From NCBI GenBank assembly GCA_900470095.1, contig UBZM01000062.1, positions 23,620 through 87,619 on the forward strand: a stretch of DNA of 64,000 nt. The letters run 5' to 3'. Under the pieces are notes generated by a model. It did no database searches. It was given only the letters and a program-made list of their open reading frames with translations, and was not told the origin of the DNA. Positions 25,738 to 35,181 of this stretch are shown piece after piece (the first letter of the stretch is position 1; each line of letters opens with the position of its first letter). Origin of the DNA: Hyphomicrobiales bacterium. GTDB taxonomy: Bacteria > Pseudomonadota > Alphaproteobacteria > Rhizobiales > Beijerinckiaceae. The position numbers were made by a program, and so were the translations under genes.

Positions 25738-26277
25738 ATGAGCATCGGCAAGCACGATCGCGCTGGAGACGCCAGGGAGCGGACGCAGATTTCGGAGCGG
25801 CCGGTCTTCGACGCGACCATCACGCCGCATCGCTCGCTCGGCCGGAACGGCTTCCGCATCGTGATGACGCTCGTCTGCCTCGCCAGCATCGTCTCCTCGA
25901 TTCCCTTCGTCGTGCTGGGCGCCTGGCCCGTCGCCGGCTTTTTCGGCCTCGACATCCTCGCACTCTTCATCGCCTTCAAGGTCAATTTCAACGCGGCGCG
26001 CGCCTTCGAACGCATCGTGGTGACGCCGCTCGAGGTACTGCTGCGCAAGGTTTCGCACCACGGCAAGGAGGCTATCTGGCGCTCCAATCCAGCCTGGACC
26101 AAGCTCGAGAGGGAGCAAGACGAGGATTACGGGCTAATGGGGCTCTCGTTGGTCTCGCGTGGCCGCAGCGTATCGGTGGCTGCCGCGCTCTCCCCACAGG
26201 AGCGGGAGGGTTTTGCGGATGCACTCGGCGCCGCGCTCGCCAGCGCAAGGCGGGGGACGGATTTCAGCGCGGCGTGA
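25738..26277 (+). CDS. DUF2244 family membrane protein
   Basis: A 179-residue protein with two adjacent hydrophobic segments near residues 45-85 (IVMTLVCLASIVSSIPFVVL, then a second one) and a soluble C-terminal domain. The N-terminal FDATITPHRSLGRNGFRIVM and the C-terminal SRGRSVSVAAALSPQEREGF are family features. DUF2244 proteins are inner-membrane proteins of unknown function that commonly sit beside nth in Hyphomicrobiales. I start at the ATG just after the nth promoter gap rather than at an upstream ATG inside nth. Confidence 0.85.
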   Translation: MSIGKHDRAGDARERTQISERPVFDATITPHRSLGRNGFRIVMTLVCLASIVSSIPFVVLGAWPVAGFFGLDILALFIAFKVNFNAARAFERIVVTPLEVLLRKVSHHGKEAIWRSNPAWTKLEREQDEDYGLMGLSLVSRGRSVSVAAALSPQEREGFADALGAALASARRGTDFSAA

Positions 26278-26330
26278 AGGCCGGCAACCTCTCGCCCCTG
26301 CTCTGGTAACCAACCCTTGAAGGAGGCGGC

Positions 26331-26717
26331 ATGAGTGATGACGAGAGGGAGATTCGCGGGCTCATCGAGAAATGGCTCACCGCGAGCAAGGCCGGCGATG
26401 TGGCGTCGGTGCTGGAGCTGATGACGGAGGACGCCATATTCATGGTTCCGGGGCAGGCCCCCTTCGGTAGGGCGACCTTTTCCGCGATGTCCGACACCAT
26501 GGGCGACCTCAAGATCGAAGGGAACAGCACGATCCACGAGCTGAAGGTCCTTGGCGACTGGGCCTTCGTGCGCAGTCATCTCGACATGACCGCAACATCT
26601 CTCGCCACAGGCTCATCGCGGCACCGGGCCGGCTACACGCTGACCCTGTTCAGGAAGGAGGCTGACGGGCGCTGGAGGCTGGCACGGGATGCCAATCTGC
26701 TGACGGAGATGGGTTGA
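26331..26717 (+). CDS. NTF2-like/DUF4440 (SgcJ/EcaC family) protein
   Basis: A 128-residue single-domain protein of the NTF2-like cone fold: the N-terminal helix EREIRGLIEKWLTASKAGD, then a strand with EDAIFMVPGQAPFGRATF, and the closing RAGYTLTLFRKEADGRWRLA. Families of this type include small isomerases and many uncharacterised proteins; no catalytic residues point to one reaction. A strong AAGGAGG ribosome-binding site precedes the ATG. It is 53 bases after the DUF2244 gene and could be co-transcribed. Confidence 0.85.
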   Translation: MSDDEREIRGLIEKWLTASKAGDVASVLELMTEDAIFMVPGQAPFGRATFSAMSDTMGDLKIEGNSTIHELKVLGDWAFVRSHLDMTATSLATGSSRHRAGYTLTLFRKEADGRWRLARDANLLTEMG

Positions 26718-26807
26718 TCCGAGTACGGCGGAAGAGACCGAACGGTCCACTCCAGACTTGGAGGGCCGTGATGGGATACGTGCCGGACGGGCCGTCTGTG
26801 TCGAGAT

Positions 26808-28019
<1,212 letters not shown>

Positions 28020-28178
28020 GGAACAGCTCGATGGTTTGCGACATCACGCTAGGGAACCAAGGCCTACCACAGGATGGAGCACACGCCTTCACGCCGTTTT
28101 CGACATTTGCAGGAATGTCATTAACAAGCGGTACAATGCCGCCCGGGCAGGCCGCACTATTCAATTGCAGACCGATGG

Positions 28179-28781
28179 CTATCTCAATCTTGCGAGCCAG
28201 ATCGTGTGCCCGCCGCAGGCCGGATCCTCGGCGACATGGGACAGGACGTCGAAGCCGTTCTCATGGAGCAGCACGCCGTACTCCGCCGGGGCCAGGCTGC
28301 CGTGATAGAGACGCTCGCCCTCGAAGGAGCCGATCGCCTCGCCATGCCGGGGCCCGCTGGTGAACATCAGCGCCGCGCCCGGCGCAGCAAGTTCCCTGAA
28401 GATCGGGAACATCGGCCGCTGGTCTTCGGGGGTGAGATGAAAGAAACTGTCCCAGGCGATCAGCCCGTCAAAGCGGCGCTTCAGCGAAAGCTTGCGCATA
28501 TCGGCGACCTGCCAGTCATCGGCCGGGAAGCGTTGCCGGCAGAGATCGATCAGGGGCGCCGAGGCATCGATGCCGGTCACGCGATAGCCACTCTCGATGA
28601 AATGGCGCGCAATCGGCTCCGCGGCGCCGCAGCCGATATCGAGGATCGACGCCCCGGCCGGCAGAAACTGCAGGAAGCGATCAAGCCAGGGCTTTTCGAC
28701 GAGCATCCTGGATCGTGCCTCGTCGAAGGCCCGGGCATGGCGCTGGTAGAGGCCGATGATGTCCTGGTCCGGGCGGGGCAT
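28179..28781 (-). CDS. Class I SAM-dependent methyltransferase
   Basis: A 200-residue small-molecule-type methyltransferase. The SAM-binding loop ASILDIGCGAAEPIARHF (motif I) and GYRVTGIDAS (motif II acid) are clear, and FDGLIAWDSFFHLTPEDQ is motif IV. The substrate cannot be read from the sequence. The frame extends 40 residues upstream, but the ATG at MPRPDQDIIGLYQRHA gives a normal length and avoids overlap with the divergent Ada-like gene's leader. Confidence 0.88.
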   Translation of the reverse strand: MPRPDQDIIGLYQRHARAFDEARSRMLVEKPWLDRFLQFLPAGASILDIGCGAAEPIARHFIESGYRVTGIDASAPLIDLCRQRFPADDWQVADMRKLSLKRRFDGLIAWDSFFHLTPEDQRPMFPIFRELAAPGAALMFTSGPRHGEAIGSFEGERLYHGSLAPAEYGVLLHENGFDVLSHVAEDPACGGHTIWLARLR

Positions 28782-28899
28782 GGCGGCAGAAGGCTCGAAT
28801 CGCGTGGCAAGGCCGCAGAGCTTGCCAGCTTTCGGGTGGAGGCGGCATCCTTTCGCCCCTAGATTCCCGGTCATGATCCATGACACGAGGCTCACGACC

Positions 28900-29883
28900 A
28901 TGAACGCTCAGGTCCCGATGAAAACGGCAATGACACCAACCCGCTTCTCCAATGCCGTGCTCGCCCGCGCCGCACAGGCCATGCCGGCAGAGGTGGATTT
29001 TCCGGCCGCAGCGCCCGGGTCCGACTACGATACCGTCCGGCGCATCCTGGCCTACATCACGGAGAACTGGCGCGAGCAGCCGACGATCGGAGCGATCGCG
29101 GACGCTGCCGGCGCGACCCCGACCGACGTGCACCATCTCTTCCGGCGCTGGTGCGGGCTGACCCCGAAGGCCTTCCTGCAGGCGATCACGCTCGACCATG
29201 CCAAGGGCCTGCTCGGGTCATCGGCCAGCGTGCTCGACACGGCGCTCGAGGTCGGGCTCTCCGGCCCTGGCCGACTGCATGACCTCTTCGTCACGCATGA
29301 GGCGATGTCGCCCGGCGAGTGGAAGAGCGGCGGCGAGGGGCTGCGCCTCTCATACGGCTTCCATGAATCCCCCTTTGGCGAAGCGCTGATCGTCGTGACC
29401 GAACGCGGGCTTGCGGGGCTCGGCTGGGTCTCGACCAGCGTCGATGGCGGCAAGGTTATTGGCGGCCGGGCGGAGGCACTGGCCGACATGATGCGGCGCT
29501 GGCCGCATGCCGATTATCGCTTCGACCCGGCCTCGACCCGGCCCTATGCCGGCCGGATCTTCGACCCGAAGGCCTGGACCGCGGAGACGCCGTTGCGCGT
29601 CGTGCTGATCGGCACCGATTTCGAGGTGCGCGTCTGGGAGACCCTGCTGAAGATCCCTGTCGGCAGGGCAACGACCTATGGCGATGTCGCCTGCCATCTC
29701 GGTCGGCCGACGGCGGCACGGGCAGTGGGGATGGCGGTCGGCAAGAACCCGATCTCCTTCGTCGTGCCCTGCCATCGCGTCATCGGAAAGTCAGGTGCGC
29801 TCACCGGCTATCACTGGGGCCTGACGCGCAAGCGCGCCATCCTCGGTTGGGAGGCAGGCCAGACCGGCGGGGTGACGGCCTGA
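28900..29883 (+). CDS. Ada-like methylated-DNA-protein-cysteine methyltransferase with AraC-type HTH
   Basis: A 327-residue repair protein. Residues of about 45-145 form an AraC-type DNA-binding domain (AYITENWREQPTIGAIADAA, then LTPKAFLQAITLDHAKGLL). The C-terminal part is the O6-methylguanine methyltransferase domain: VGRATTYGDVACHLGRPTAA and the active-site FVVPCHRVIG with Cys291, which takes the alkyl group irreversibly. The zinc-binding N-terminal domain of E. coli Ada, which senses methylphosphotriesters, is missing. Start sites 27 bases upstream and here are both possible; I prefer the one with GAGG upstream. Confidence 0.9.
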   Translation: MNAQVPMKTAMTPTRFSNAVLARAAQAMPAEVDFPAAAPGSDYDTVRRILAYITENWREQPTIGAIADAAGATPTDVHHLFRRWCGLTPKAFLQAITLDHAKGLLGSSASVLDTALEVGLSGPGRLHDLFVTHEAMSPGEWKSGGEGLRLSYGFHESPFGEALIVVTERGLAGLGWVSTSVDGGKVIGGRAEALADMMRRWPHADYRFDPASTRPYAGRIFDPKAWTAETPLRVVLIGTDFEVRVWETLLKIPVGRATTYGDVACHLGRPTAARAVGMAVGKNPISFVVPCHRVIGKSGALTGYHWGLTRKRAILGWEAGQTGGVTA

Positions 29884-29895
29884 GAGGCAGTTCTC

Positions 29896-31608
29896 TTACG
29901 CCTTCAGATACATGTCCCAGCAGGGCGCCAGCGCGACCAGCCGGCGCCCCTTCAGTGCCTCCGAGAAATGCGTGGCGATGGTTTCGCGCGCGGTCGTCAG
30001 AGGGCATTTCGGAATCAGGATGGCATCGACCTGATTCAGGCTTTCCAGCGTTGGCGGATCGATCTCCGGCGTAGTCCGGCCGGGATCGACACCGATCGGC
30101 ACGCCTCTCGGCGGCCTGCGGTCGAGCAGCTGGTTGAACGGATCGGTGAAATCAAGCGTGAAAAGGCTGTCGAGCCGGCGCCCGTTTGCCGCCTCCCAGG
30201 CGCGGATCGCCGCGATGCCCTGCTGCACTTCGAGCAGCCAGGTCGCCTGATAATCGATCTCCGAATAGAGGATGTAGGAGGGCAGCTCGCCGCGCTCGGC
30301 AAGATCGCGATAGCCCGCCTGCTGCGCCGCGTAGTGTGCGAGCATGATTACGGCACGTTCTGCGATGTCGGGCTTGACGCTGACCCGACCGAGCGGGCCG
30401 AGATCGGGCACGGCAAGCGCCTTGTAGTTCACCGCACCGAGGACCGCGCGGGCGCTGCGCTCGACGAAGATCAAAGCCGATGGCAGCGCAACCAGCAGGG
30501 CCAGCACCGTCACGATCCTGCCGAGCCGGTCGGTGCGACCGCTCCATTCCGCCAGGATCACCAGAAGGACGGGCCAGAGCCCGATGAATTCGAGCGAGCC
30601 CGTGTTCTGGGTCTCGAACAGGGTCAGCGCCAGCAGAACTGCGGTGAACCATCCAAGCGGCGAGGCCAGGAGACCGTGCAATCGGGCCAAGGAAAGCCTG
30701 CCGCCCGCCAGACAGGCAGCATAGGCCAGGGCGGCAAGCAGCAGCAGGCTCGGCCCGATGACATTGAACTTCACCGAGGCGACGGTGAGGAAGCGCGGCA
30801 GCAAGGCGCCGGTGTTCAGGCCGAGCAGGGTCAGGATGTCATCGACATAGGCGCGCACGATGCCGGTCACGAAATCGAGCGGGGCGAGCACGGCAATGAC
30901 CAGCGCCGCGGCGACGGACGCGTCGCGCAGGCGCATCCGCCCGGACAGAACCGCATAGCCGACCAGGAACGTCCCCGATACCGCTCCCGTGACCTTGACC
31001 AGGAAGAGGGTGAGCATCAGCAGGGCGAGAAGTCCCACTTGCAGGCCGCGCGCCTCGACGAAGAGGAGTGTCGCCACGAGCAGGTAGAGCAGGAGGCTGA
31101 TATGGCGGTTGTAGTGCCCGAAGCCATCGAAGCCTGGCATCGGATACAGGCTGTGCAGGTTGATCGGCAGCGACGCGAACAAGAGGAAGGGGAGCAGCAG
31201 GGCCAGAGCCTGGCCACGCGAGCGCTTCCCGACATCGGCGACAATCAGCGCCATCATCGGCAAGGCGACCGGCAAGATGCCCCAGTTCGCCAGCAGCATC
31301 GGCTGCGCCTGCGGGAACAGGGCGTGGAGCCAGGTCACGAGATAGTAGCCCAGAGGGCCGACGGGAGCGAAAAAGTCGATATTGGGCAATTGCCCGATCT
31401 CGATGCGCTGAGCGGCATCGAGATAGATGTTGGTGTCCCAGTAATTGGGCCCCAGCGGCAGGCGCATGGGCAGCATCAGGCCAATGATAACCGCTGCCGC
31501 GAACGCGACCAGCCAGATCAGCGGTGATCCCGCGAGCCGACTCAACATCTGCACGACGCCAAGCGCGGAGCCGGGCCTTCTGCCCTCTCTCATGTCCCCA
31601 ACCGTCAT
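29896..31608 (-). CDS. Large multi-spanning membrane protein of unknown function
   Basis: A 570-residue protein with 10 or more hydrophobic segments over the first 390 residues, followed by a soluble C-terminal domain of about 180 residues. The first loop has NYWDTNIYLDAAQRIEIGQL followed by a short PNIDFFAPVGP. A first periplasmic loop with acidic residues, followed by many helices and a soluble end, recalls GT-C type glycosyltransferases, but I do not see a firm family signature, so no function is claimed. The start could be any of three nearby ATGs; I chose the one giving a short basic N-terminus before the first helix. Confidence 0.75.
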   Translation of the reverse strand: MTVGDMREGRRPGSALGVVQMLSRLAGSPLIWLVAFAAAVIIGLMLPMRLPLGPNYWDTNIYLDAAQRIEIGQLPNIDFFAPVGPLGYYLVTWLHALFPQAQPMLLANWGILPVALPMMALIVADVGKRSRGQALALLLPFLLFASLPINLHSLYPMPGFDGFGHYNRHISLLLYLLVATLLFVEARGLQVGLLALLMLTLFLVKVTGAVSGTFLVGYAVLSGRMRLRDASVAAALVIAVLAPLDFVTGIVRAYVDDILTLLGLNTGALLPRFLTVASVKFNVIGPSLLLLAALAYAACLAGGRLSLARLHGLLASPLGWFTAVLLALTLFETQNTGSLEFIGLWPVLLVILAEWSGRTDRLGRIVTVLALLVALPSALIFVERSARAVLGAVNYKALAVPDLGPLGRVSVKPDIAERAVIMLAHYAAQQAGYRDLAERGELPSYILYSEIDYQATWLLEVQQGIAAIRAWEAANGRRLDSLFTLDFTDPFNQLLDRRPPRGVPIGVDPGRTTPEIDPPTLESLNQVDAILIPKCPLTTARETIATHFSEALKGRRLVALAPCWDMYLKA

Positions 31609-31821
31609 GCCCAGATCCTTGGCCTCACGGCCAACATGACAGAGAAACCTTACTCGTATCCTGCACAAGGCAAGCCCAATACACTCTGCGGTCGAGTGAA
31701 GGGGTCCGCGCGCCGGGCGATATCGCGGCAGGCATGTTCAGCGCCGAGCGGCGCAGCTCGTCTCCCCATGACGGGCCAAAGCGCGATGCCTCTCACGAGA
31801 GCCGGCAGCAGATCCTTGTCA

Positions 31822-32847
31822 TCATTCTTGCGCGGCACTGATCTCCGCGAAACGAGCAGGCAAAGCGAAGCCGAGTCCGAGCGGATCGTCGGCCTCGATG
31901 ATGAAAGCGCCCTCGCCTGCGAGATGGCTAAGGCCGCCGACCTCGACGGTGACCGCTCCCTCGGCGGGATAGGCTGCAGGCCCGAGGACACGCCCCGAGA
32001 AACGGCCGCCTGTGATACTGCGGAAACTCCGTGTCCGCCCCAGCCCGACCAGCCCCTTGGCGTGGTCGAGCGCCATGCGGGCGGTCACGCCCGAGCCTGT
32101 CGGGGAGCGGTCGATCTGCCGCTCGGCGAAGATGCAGAGGTTGAAACTGGTCTCGCCCGAGCCGGCCTCGTCGGTCACGATCGTCCCGTAGAGAAAGCCG
32201 AGATCGGGCTCGGTGGGATGTGTGATCGGCGCGCCGGCCCGCACAATGTCGGTGAGGGCAGCAGCAGCCTCGGTCAACTGCTCGACCGGGGTTTCGAAGA
32301 GATCGAGCCCGAAGCGCGAAGCCGGAAGGATGCAGTAGAAGGCTCCTCCGTAGGCGATATCGGTTGTGATGCTTCCGAAGCCCGGCACCTCGACCACACG
32401 GTCGCGGGCATGGACGAAGGCAGGCACGCTCTCGAAGCGCACCTCCCCGACCTTCCCGTCGGCGACGTCGCAGGCAAGCCGCAGCAGGCCGCAGGGCGCC
32501 TCGATGGCAAAGTGCGTGACGGGCTCGACTGCCGGCACGAGGCCGCGCTCGATCGCATAGCGGCCGAGCGCGATGGTGGCATGGCCACACATCGTCGAGT
32601 AGCCCTCGTTATGAGTGAAAAGCACGCCGAAGGCAGCCTCGGGATGGCTCGCCTCGACCGGAATGACACCGTACATTCCGGCATGGCCGCGCGGTTCCAG
32701 CATCATCGCGCGGCGCAGGTGATCGTGGCTGTCGCGCGCCTGTCGACGCTTGTCGAGAATCGTCGCGCCGGTCAGCTCGGGATAGCCGCCCGTAACGATG
32801 CGCACCGGCTCGCCGCAGGTGTGGTAGTCGAGATAGCTCAGGCGCAT
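31822..32847 (-). CDS. Proline racemase family enzyme, trans-3-hydroxy-L-proline dehydratase type
   Basis: A 341-residue member of the proline racemase family. The first catalytic cysteine is Cys87 in STMCGHATIALGR. The position of the second cysteine of racemases and epimerases is Thr250 in DRSPTGSG. Family members with a Cys/Thr pair are trans-3-hydroxy-L-proline dehydratases (EC 4.2.1.77), making delta-1-pyrroline-2-carboxylate, whereas Cys/Cys members are racemases or 4-hydroxyproline epimerases. The start ATG has GAGGGGAA upstream and begins at MRLSYLDYHTCGEPVRIV, the conserved N-terminus. It is 13 bases downstream of the PfkB kinase gene. No reductase for the product is nearby. Confidence 0.9.
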   Translation of the reverse strand: MRLSYLDYHTCGEPVRIVTGGYPELTGATILDKRRQARDSHDHLRRAMMLEPRGHAGMYGVIPVEASHPEAAFGVLFTHNEGYSTMCGHATIALGRYAIERGLVPAVEPVTHFAIEAPCGLLRLACDVADGKVGEVRFESVPAFVHARDRVVEVPGFGSITTDIAYGGAFYCILPASRFGLDLFETPVEQLTEAAAALTDIVRAGAPITHPTEPDLGFLYGTIVTDEAGSGETSFNLCIFAERQIDRSPTGSGVTARMALDHAKGLVGLGRTRSFRSITGGRFSGRVLGPAAYPAEGAVTVEVGGLSHLAGEGAFIIEADDPLGLGFALPARFAEISAAQE

Positions 32848-32860
32848 CGGCGCGTTCCCC

Positions 32861-33799
32861 TCACTGATAGGGTGGCTTGGGTGTGAGACGCGGCGGATCA
32901 CAGCCGCGCCGGCCGCAGGTCTCGGCTGCGACCTCCGCCGCGAAACCCATTGCGGATGCGGCAGCGCCGTCCGACAACCCGCGCAGACTTGCCCCGAGTT
33001 CGCCAGCCTGCGCGAGCGAAGCGAGGAATGCGCCGATGAAGCTGTCGCCGGCGCCGATCGTGTCGACCAGCTCCGCAACCGGAACGAAGCCGCGCACGGT
33101 CTCACTTCCTGGCCGTTCGAGCGCCGCTCCGCGATCGCCCTCGGTCAGCAGGATCGCTGAAACACCCCGGTCGAACCAACGGCGCAGCGGCGCAACGTAG
33201 CCGCCGGGATAGAGCCAGTCGGCATCGTCCGTACTGAGCCGGATGAGGTCTGACAGCGCCATGCGCTGCTCGATGGCGGCGAGCGCGGCCTCCCGATCCG
33301 GCAGCGCCGGCGTCCTGATATTGACGTCATAGCTGGTGCTCAGGCCGGCAGAGCGCGCATGGCGCAGCAGCGTCAACGCCGCGTCTCCGGATGGACCGAC
33401 CGTCGCTCCGAACGAGGTGACATGCAGATGGCCAAAACCCGTGAGGCTGCGGGGCAATGGCGGAGGCTCGGCCAGCGCCGTACCGGCGAGGTGGAAGTGA
33501 TATCGCGCCCCGCCATCTGCCCCAAGCGGGGCAACGACGGCCAGCGGTGTGGGGGCGTCGCTCTCCGCAATGAAGCGCCGATCGATCGCCTCTGCCACAA
33601 GGCGGGCCTGGAAGCGCCGCCCTGTGACGTCACGCGAGAGCGTCGCGCAATAAGCCACAGAGGTGCCGCAGCGCGCGAGCGCCAGCGCCGTGTTGAAGCC
33701 GGATCCGCCCAACACGCACTGATAGCGCTCGCCGCGTCCGTCCTCCGGCACCAGATCGGCGAGCGCTTCGCCAAAGACGAGCACCGCCCTCGGGTTCAC
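32861..33799 (-). CDS. PfkB family sugar kinase
   Basis: A 312-residue ribokinase-like enzyme: LGGSGFNTALALARCGTSV (first signature), and DTIGAGDSFIGAFLASLAQ with the catalytic Asp and the anion hole. It would phosphorylate a sugar or sugar acid with ATP; which one is not decided by the sequence. The start is a GTG overlapping the stop of the upstream FAH-family gene (GTGA); a longer frame from an ATG 63 bases upstream would run into that gene. Beside a possible keto-deoxy acid enzyme it may be a 2-keto-3-deoxy acid kinase or a fructokinase-like enzyme. Confidence 0.87.
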   Translation of the reverse strand: MNPRAVLVFGEALADLVPEDGRGERYQCVLGGSGFNTALALARCGTSVAYCATLSRDVTGRRFQARLVAEAIDRRFIAESDAPTPLAVVAPLGADGGARYHFHLAGTALAEPPPLPRSLTGFGHLHVTSFGATVGPSGDAALTLLRHARSAGLSTSYDVNIRTPALPDREAALAAIEQRMALSDLIRLSTDDADWLYPGGYVAPLRRWFDRGVSAILLTEGDRGAALERPGSETVRGFVPVAELVDTIGAGDSFIGAFLASLAQAGELGASLRGLSDGAAASAMGFAAEVAAETCGRRGCDPPRLTPKPPYQ

Positions 33800-34974
33800 A
33801 GCAGCCCGCGCTTCGCCAAATTGCGCATCAGATGCGAAGCGCCGAAGGTCCAGGGCTCGCATTCATCGGTGCGGCGCATGCAATTGACGAGCGCTCCCAG
33901 TTCCGGCGCAGCAATCGTGACGATGTCCCCGTATTTATGGGTAAAGCCACCGCCCGGCGTGTCGCGATCCTTGATCGGCGCAAACATGGTGCCGAGATAG
34001 AGCGCCGCACCATCCGGATACTGATGGTTCGGATTGAGCATCTGCGCGGCGAGATCAGCCGGATCGCGGCTGATTTTCGCGATCGAGGACGAGCCTTCCA
34101 GCCTGAAGCCATCCTCGCCCTCGACCGTCAGCGTCACGGTCGTCTTGCGGACATGGTCGAGCGAGAAGCCGGCATCGAAGAAGCGGATGAAGGGACCGAC
34201 CGCCGCCGCAGCATTGTTGTCCTTGGCCTTGCCGAGCAGCAGCGCCGAGCGCCCCTCGACGTCGCGCAGATTGACGTCGTTGCCGAGCGTTGCTCCGACG
34301 ATGGCACCGGTCGAGGCGACGATCAGCACGATCTCCGGCTCGGGATTGTTCCAGGTCGAGGCCGGGTGCAGGCCGGCATCGACACCGGTGCCGACGGCCG
34401 ACATGGGCGGCGCCTTGGTGAAGATCTCGGCATCCGGCCCGATGCCGACCTCGAGATATTGGCTCCAGGCACCCTGCTTGATCAGCACGTCCTTGAGATG
34501 CATCGCCTCGGGCGAGCCGGGCTTCAACTTCGAAAGATCGTCACCGATGAGCTTGCCGATCTCCTCGCGGATCGTGGCGGCGGCGGCCGGATTGCCCCGC
34601 GCCTTCTCCTCGATCACGCGCTCCAGCATCGAGACCGCGAAGGTCACTCCGGCGGCCTTGACCGCCTGCAGGTCGAGCGGCGCGAGCAGCCAGGGCTTCG
34701 TTGCGTCGCGGCGCGCGGGCGGCGTGTTTGCAAGGATGTCGGCGAGCGTTCCGATGGGATCGCCCTTGGCGATGCGCAGGGCTGCCGCGGGATCGGCCGT
34801 CTCGCAGAGATCGCGCATCGTGGCAAAGGCAGCGGTGATATCCACAAGTTCATCACCACGCAGAACGACGACCGCGGGACCGGCAACCTCCGGGCGCCAG
34901 ACCCGGCCAGCGAGCGCGGCGACTGCGGCGTCCGCCGGCAAAGTGTTCCGTGGCGTCAGGGCAAGCTCGGGCAT
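33796..34974 (-). CDS. Fumarylacetoacetate hydrolase family enzyme
   Basis: A 392-residue protein whose C-terminal two-thirds is the FAH fold: AVKAAGVTFAVSMLERVIEE, EIFTKAPPMSAVGTGVDAGL, then NNPEPEIVLIVASTGAIVGA with the metal-binding acids, GNDVNLRDVEGRSALLLGKA and FTHKYGDIVTIAAPELGALV. The length and the extra N-terminal domain fit the sugar-acid branch, such as 2-keto-3-deoxy-D-arabinonate dehydratase, rather than catabolic fumarylacetoacetase. It is the first gene of a three-gene unit and is divergent from ugpB. The exact substrate is unproven. Confidence 0.85.
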   Translation of the reverse strand: MPELALTPRNTLPADAAVAALAGRVWRPEVAGPAVVVLRGDELVDITAAFATMRDLCETADPAAALRIAKGDPIGTLADILANTPPARRDATKPWLLAPLDLQAVKAAGVTFAVSMLERVIEEKARGNPAAAATIREEIGKLIGDDLSKLKPGSPEAMHLKDVLIKQGAWSQYLEVGIGPDAEIFTKAPPMSAVGTGVDAGLHPASTWNNPEPEIVLIVASTGAIVGATLGNDVNLRDVEGRSALLLGKAKDNNAAAAVGPFIRFFDAGFSLDHVRKTTVTLTVEGEDGFRLEGSSSIAKISRDPADLAAQMLNPNHQYPDGAALYLGTMFAPIKDRDTPGGGFTHKYGDIVTIAAPELGALVNCMRRTDECEPWTFGASHLMRNLAKRGLL

Positions 34975-35076
34975 GATCGTTCGTCCGCTGGTGGAATGGT
35001 CACGTTGAAAGTCGCACGCGAGAACAGCCGCTTCGCCGCCAATGTGCAAGAGTGCAGGGACGCGGATCAGACATGG

Positions 35077-35128
35077 CGCACATGTCGTGCGATTGTCATT
35101 GAAACGTCACCTGTTCTTCATGCTAGCT
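35077..35128 (+). promoter_or_regulatory. Candidate operator and promoter region for ugpB
   Basis: The 207-base divergent region holds a 5-base inverted repeat with 5-base spacing (CGCAC, GTGCG at 35077-35091), directly followed by two overlapping promoter readings: TTGTCA with 17 bases to CTTCAT, and TTGAAA with 18 bases to CTAGCT. The repeat touches the first -35 box, so it could be an operator. The boxes are imperfect and I cannot choose between them. Confidence 0.35.
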
Positions 35129-35181
35129 TGCGCACCAACGACAAGAGCCGCCCGCACGAGCGGGGCATAAGGGAGAGATAG

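Noticed and set aside
26736..26747. GACCGAACGGTC inverted repeat between the NTF2-like and HD-GYP genes
   Set aside because: The arms are five bases with a 2-base spacer, it lies between convergent genes, and no T tract follows, so neither operator nor terminator can be supported.
29968..31527. 519-codon open frame on the plus strand
   Set aside because: Antisense to the large membrane protein, with Gln/Arg/Glu-rich translation that mirrors the leucine-rich codons opposite.
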